Shown: positions 60,350-64,000 of the stretch, piece by piece
How positions within the stretch are numbered: position 1 is the stretch's first letter
Layout of the letters: each line of letters starts with the position of its first letter
Origin: Stenotrophomonas sp. SAU14A_NAIMI4_8
Lineage (GTDB): Bacteria > Pseudomonadota > Gammaproteobacteria > Xanthomonadales > Xanthomonadaceae
DNA length: 64,000 nucleotides
NCBI RefSeq assembly: GCF_003086695.1
Contig: NZ_CP025999.1
Coordinates: 4,230,344 to 4,294,343, forward strand
Reading direction: 5' to 3'
Notes under the pieces: generated by a model
Database searches by the model: none
Told to the model about the DNA's origin: nothing
What the model saw: only the letters and a program-made list of their open reading frames with translations
Translations under genes and position numbers: made by a program

Positions 60350-60487
60350 GGCGCAATGTCGGTTCGTTCGACATTACGGCGCATGATCGATGCGTTCGAC
60401 ATCACGGCGAAACGTCGGTTCGTTCGACATCACGGTGCAAGGTCGATTGGTTCGATATCACGACGCAATGTCGGTCCGTTCGACATC
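60348..60487. repeat. Five contiguous 28-bp tandem repeats
   Basis: Units begin at 60348, 60376, 60404, 60432 and 60460 with the consensus ACGGCGCAATGTCGGTTCGT then TCGACATC. Each has a small GTCG...CGAC stem. There are no spacers between units. Copies differ at several positions, so the array is not freshly made. Confidence 0.9.
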
Positions 60488-60522
60488 GCGACGCGTGGCG
60501 TTTCGCCACGCCGCCTACCCGG

Positions 60523-61320
60523 TCAACCCGCGTCGGGCAACCGGAAGAACGTGCGCGTGGCTGCGGTGGCGTTGGCTGCGGTCACCGCCACGTCTTCGCC
60601 ACGATCGCGGGCCAGTTCTTCCACGATGTGCGACAGGAACATCGGTTCGTTGCGGCGGTCCTTCGGCATCGGCTTCAGGGTGCGCGGCAGCAGGTACGGC
60701 GCGTCGGTCTCGATCATCAGGCGGTTGGCCGGAATGTTCTTCACCAGCTCGCGCAGGTGCGCGCCGCGGCGTTCATCGCACAACCAGCCGGTGATGCCGA
60801 TGTACCAATCCTGGTCCAGGTAATCGAACAGTTCGTCACGCTCGCCGGTGAAGCAATGCACCACCGCCGGGCCCAGGCGGCCGTCGAAGTTCTTCATCTG
60901 CGCCATGAAATCGGCGTGCGCGTCGCGCTGGTGCAGGAACAACGGCTTGCCATTGTCGGCCGCCAGCTGCAGCTGGCGCTCGAACGCACGGTGCTGCGCC
61001 GGGCGCGGCGAGAAATCACGGAAGTAATCCAGCCCGCATTCGCCCACGGCCACCACTTCGGCATGCGCATGCAGCGCGCGCATTTCCGCATCGCATTCGT
61101 CGGTGTATTCCACCGCGTGGTGCGGGTGCACGCCGGCGGTGGCGTACAGGAAGCCCGGATGCTGCTGCGCCAGCTGCAAGGCCAGCGGCGAATGCTCGCG
61201 GCTGGCGCCGGTGATCACCATCTGCACCACCCCGGCCTGGCGTGCGCGGTCCAGTACGGCATCGCGGTCGCGATCGAAGGAATCGTGGGTGAGGTTGGCG
61301 CCGATATCGATCAGGTGCAT
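60523..61320 (-). CDS. tatD: TatD family metal-dependent deoxyribonuclease
   Basis: 265-residue TIM-barrel hydrolase: metal-site motifs DIGANLTHDSFD, AGVHPHHA, GECGLDYFRDFSP, HQRDAHADF, VVHCFTGE and ETDAPYLLPR supply the His, Asp and Glu ligands. TatD has 3'-5' DNase activity and acts in repair and DNA fragmentation, not in Tat export. The ATG at 61320 starts the conserved MHLIDIGAN. Confidence 0.93.
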   Translation of the reverse strand: MHLIDIGANLTHDSFDRDRDAVLDRARQAGVVQMVITGASREHSPLALQLAQQHPGFLYATAGVHPHHAVEYTDECDAEMRALHAHAEVVAVGECGLDYFRDFSPRPAQHRAFERQLQLAADNGKPLFLHQRDAHADFMAQMKNFDGRLGPAVVHCFTGERDELFDYLDQDWYIGITGWLCDERRGAHLRELVKNIPANRLMIETDAPYLLPRTLKPMPKDRRNEPMFLSHIVEELARDRGEDVAVTAANATAATRTFFRLPDAG

Positions 61321-61388
61321 GGGGGCAGCAGAGACAGGAAAACCCGCGCATTGTACCTGCGCCGCGCTGCGCCCCTTATCCTTTGCAC

Positions 61389-63893
61389 ATGAATGCCCCG
61401 CTCTTCCCGATTTCGCCGCTGCTGCCGCAGATCCAGCAGCACCTGGCCGACCACCCGCGCCTGGTGCTGGAAGCCCCGCCCGGCGCCGGCAAGACCACCC
61501 AGGTGCCGTTGGCCCTGCTGGATGCACCGTGGCTGCAGGGCCGCAGGATCATCCTGCTGGAACCGCGCCGGGTGGCCGCACGCAGCGCGGCGCTGTTCAT
61601 GGCCCGGCAACTGGGCGAGGACGTGGGTGGCACGGTGGGCTACCGCATCCGCTTCGAGAACAAGGTTTCGGCGCGCACCCGCATCGAGGTGGTCACCGAG
61701 GGCATCCTGACCCGCATGCTGCAGGACGACCCGATGCTGGAGACAGTGGGCGCGATCCTGTTCGATGAATTCCACGAACGCCATCTGAGCGGCGACCTGG
61801 GGCTGGCACTGGCGCTGGACGTGCAGGCGCAGCTGCGCGAGGACCTGCGCCTGCTGGTGATGTCGGCCACCCTGGACGGTGAGCGCCTGGCGCGCTTCCT
61901 GGATGCACCACGACTGAGCAGCGAAGGCCGCAGCTACCCGGTGGCGATCAGCCACTTCCCGGCCCGGCGCGACGAGACCCTGGAACTGCAGGTGCGCCGC
62001 GCGGTGCAGCAGGCCCTGGCCGAACACCCCGGCGACGCGCTGGTGTTCCTGCCCGGCCAGCGCGAGATCGCGCGCGTACAAGCCGGCCTGCAGGACGCGC
62101 TGGACAGCAGCGTGGAGGTGCTGGCCCTGCATGGTGAACTGCCGGTGGAACAGCAGGCGCGCGTGCTGCAGGCGGCCAGCGATGGCCGACGCCGCGTGGT
62201 GCTGGCCACCAACGTGGCCGAATCGTCGGTGACCCTGCCCGGCGTGCGCGTGGTGATCGACAGTGGCCAGGCCCGGGAACCGCGCTACGACCCCAACAGC
62301 GGCTTCACCCGGCTGGACGTGGTGGCGATCGCGCAGGCCTCGGCCGACCAGCGTGCCGGCCGCGCCGGCCGCGTGGCCGAAGGCGTGGCCTGGCGGCTGT
62401 GGCCGCAGTCGCAACGGCTGGAGCCGCAGCGGCGTGCGGAAATCGAACAGGTGGAGCTGGCCGGGCTGGCGCTGGAGCTGGCGGCTTGGGGCAGCAGCGA
62501 TCTGCGCTTCGTCGATACCCCGCCGAGCGGGCCGATGGCCGCCGCGCGCGAGCTGCTGCAACGGCTGGGCGCACTCAGCAGCAGCGGGGCGATCACCGCG
62601 CTGGGCCGGCGCGTGCTGGCGCTGGGCACCCACCCGCGGCTGGCGGCGATCCTGCTGGCCGCCGCGGATGCGCGCGCGCAGGCGCTGGCCGCCGATCTGG
62701 CCGCCCTGTTGGAAGCACGCGATCCGCTGCGCCAGGGCGGCGATGCGCTGGCGGCGCGCTGGCGCGCACTGGCCGCGTTCCGCAATGGCCGTGCACCGGC
62801 CGATGCCAACCGCAGCGGCCTGGCCGCGATCGATGCAGCGGCCAAGCAGTGGCGCCGACGCCTGCGCTGCGATGCGCTGCCACCGGCCAGCATCGAAGCG
62901 CACGAACTGGGCGATCTGCTGGCTCACGCCTTCCCCGACCGCATCGCGTTCCAGCATCCGTCCGACCCGCTGCGCTACCTGCTGGCCAACGGCCGCAGCG
63001 CGCGCCTGCACGAGCTGAGCGACCTGCGCGGTGAACCGTGGCTGGTGGCCAGCGAACTGCGCTTCGAGGCCCGCGACGCACTGCTGCTGCGCGCCGCGCC
63101 GGTGGACGAAGGCTATCTGCGTGCCACCTGGCCGCAGCGCTTCGTGACCGAGGACACCGTGCGCTGGGACAGCGAACGGCGCGCCCTGGTGGCCCTGCGC
63201 GAGACCCGCTTCGACCGCATCGTGCTGGACAGCCGTTCGGCCGGGCGGGTGGACCCGCAGCACGCCGCGCAGGCGCTGACCGATGCCGTGGCCGAACTGG
63301 GCCTGCAGGCATTGCCGTGGACCGAGGGCCTGCGCCAATGGCAGGCACGGGTGGAGTCGCTGCGCCGCTGGATGCCCGACCTGGGCCTGCCCGACTGCAG
63401 TGATGCGGCCCTGCTGGCCAGCCGCGCGCAATGGCTGCAACCGGCCTTTGCCGGCAAGACGCGGCTGGATGCGCTGGACGAGAGCAGTTTCGGCGAAGCG
63501 CTGAAATCGCCGCTGGAATGGGCGCAACGGCAACTGGTGGAACGCCATGCGCCCACCCGCATCAGCGTGCCTTCGGGGCTGGAGCGGGCGATCACCTATG
63601 GCCTGGACAGTGAAACCGGCGAGCCGCAGCCGCCGGTGCTGGCGGTGAAGCTGCAGGAGCTGTTCGGCCTGGCCGACACCCCGCGCATTGCCGATGGCCG
63701 GGTGCCGCTGACCCTGCACCTGCTGTCGCCCGGCGGCCGCCCGCTGCAGGTCACCCAGGACCTGCGCAACTTCTGGGAAAACACCTATGCCGAGGTGAAG
63801 AAGGAAATGAAGGGGCGCTATCCGCGCCACCCGTGGCCGGATGACCCGTGGACGGCCACCGCGACCCACCGCGCCAAACCGCGCGGTACCTGA
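61389..63893 (+). CDS. hrpB: ATP-dependent helicase HrpB
   Basis: 834-residue DEAH-box helicase: Walker A APPGAGKTTQVPLALL, DEFHERHLSGDLG (DExH box), MSATLDGERLARFLD, VVLATNVAESSVTLPGV and QRAGRAGRVAEGVAWRL, then the HrpB C-terminal domain ending in EMKGRYPRHPWPDDP. Paralogue of HrpA; its substrate is less clear. The ATG at 61389 was taken; TTG 61383 lies just upstream in frame. Divergent from tatD with 68 bp between the starts. Confidence 0.95.
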   Translation: MNAPLFPISPLLPQIQQHLADHPRLVLEAPPGAGKTTQVPLALLDAPWLQGRRIILLEPRRVAARSAALFMARQLGEDVGGTVGYRIRFENKVSARTRIEVVTEGILTRMLQDDPMLETVGAILFDEFHERHLSGDLGLALALDVQAQLREDLRLLVMSATLDGERLARFLDAPRLSSEGRSYPVAISHFPARRDETLELQVRRAVQQALAEHPGDALVFLPGQREIARVQAGLQDALDSSVEVLALHGELPVEQQARVLQAASDGRRRVVLATNVAESSVTLPGVRVVIDSGQAREPRYDPNSGFTRLDVVAIAQASADQRAGRAGRVAEGVAWRLWPQSQRLEPQRRAEIEQVELAGLALELAAWGSSDLRFVDTPPSGPMAAARELLQRLGALSSSGAITALGRRVLALGTHPRLAAILLAAADARAQALAADLAALLEARDPLRQGGDALAARWRALAAFRNGRAPADANRSGLAAIDAAAKQWRRRLRCDALPPASIEAHELGDLLAHAFPDRIAFQHPSDPLRYLLANGRSARLHELSDLRGEPWLVASELRFEARDALLLRAAPVDEGYLRATWPQRFVTEDTVRWDSERRALVALRETRFDRIVLDSRSAGRVDPQHAAQALTDAVAELGLQALPWTEGLRQWQARVESLRRWMPDLGLPDCSDAALLASRAQWLQPAFAGKTRLDALDESSFGEALKSPLEWAQRQLVERHAPTRISVPSGLERAITYGLDSETGEPQPPVLAVKLQELFGLADTPRIADGRVPLTLHLLSPGGRPLQVTQDLRNFWENTYAEVKKEMKGRYPRHPWPDDPWTATATHRAKPRGT

Positions 63894-63898
63894 GTGAC

Positions 63899-63990
63899 GG
63901 GGTCGGATCCCTTTGCAACGCAAAGGGCTCTGACCCCATATTCACGCAGCGGGGTCAGAGCCCTTTCCCAAGGGAAAGGGATCCGACCCC
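63899..63990. repeat. Inverted pair of GGGTCAGAG-family palindromes
   Basis: Units 63899-63937 and 63951-63990 in opposite orientation after hrpB. The loops differ (GCAACGC against CCCAAGG), so they are separate family members. Confidence 0.85.
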
Positions 63991-64000
63991 GGCCTGCCGG

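Larger units (their letters stand above)
60175..60522. other. Repeat-only intergenic region
   Basis: No gene. Holds, in order, two and a half imperfect tandem units of about 42-47 bp (60188-60290), the 25-bp inverted repeat (60291-60349) and five 28-bp tandem units (60348-60487). It separates the convergent epimerase and tatD genes. Confidence 0.8.

Noticed and set aside
60348..60487. CRISPR array (28-bp direct repeats)
   Set aside because: The five units are contiguous with no unique spacers, and no cas genes are present.
61311..63923. 870-codon minus-strand frame antisense to hrpB
   Set aside because: hrpB carries all helicase motifs; the antisense product is His/Gln/Arg/Ala-rich without structure.

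Overview
The window is high-GC chromosomal DNA from a gamma-proteobacterium of the Xanthomonadaceae, most probably Stenotrophomonas. Evidence: the protein families and gene orders (bioB-bioF-bioH-SDR-bioC, the RDD/SpoIIM/DUF4129/DUF4350/MoxR/DUF58 operon, NatAB beside a TAP-type hydrolase), and above all the many short palindromes headed by GTAG (SMAG-type REP elements), which are a hallmark of Stenotrophomonas. At least six palindrome families occupy most of the intergenic gaps, and one degenerate REP-associated transposase (RAYT) is present. The species is an inference from these signs, not from a database match.

Layout. 1-4763: biotin operon (bioB cut by the window edge). 5013-11247: YdcF-like protein and a PLP dehydratase, a lipoprotein, a gap with two convergent terminators, mnmG, a nucleotidyltransferase and a gamma-carbonic-anhydrase-like protein. 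11373-18122: six-gene membrane/MoxR operon, its genes joined by start/stop overlaps. 18266-20698: a zinc-ribbon gene with ygiC- and ygiB-like genes, divergent from ilvD (21063-22901). 23032-33649: housekeeping and small membrane genes (dinG, aroE, hemB, bestrophin, a DUF885 metallopeptidase-like protein) separated by palindromes.

33806-44536 is the accessory region. A 1569-residue exported RHS/YD-repeat protein is followed on the same strand by a run of small genes of visibly lower GC: a lipoprotein 7 bp downstream, small membrane proteins, an Imm32-like immunity protein, a start-less toxin-like fragment, a Sel1-like protein, and a membrane protein gene split by one amber codon. This looks like an RHS toxin locus that has gathered orphan tips and immunity genes. 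A two-gene plus-strand cassette (36171-37073) with a highly structured leader sits inside it.

44836-63893: mostly core genes again (Coa1-like factor, S9 peptidase, GST, UPF0114 protein, a lipoprotein with a TonB C-terminal domain, RAYT, NatAB with a hydrolase, ferredoxin-NADP reductase, YadGH-type ABC exporter, PanE-like reductase, an epimerase-like SDR, tatD, hrpB).

The least explained parts are the RHS-downstream array, the structured leader at 35943-36170, the convergent terminator pair at 7370-7633, the structured RNA region before 57525, and the tandem repeats at 31601 and 60188-60487.
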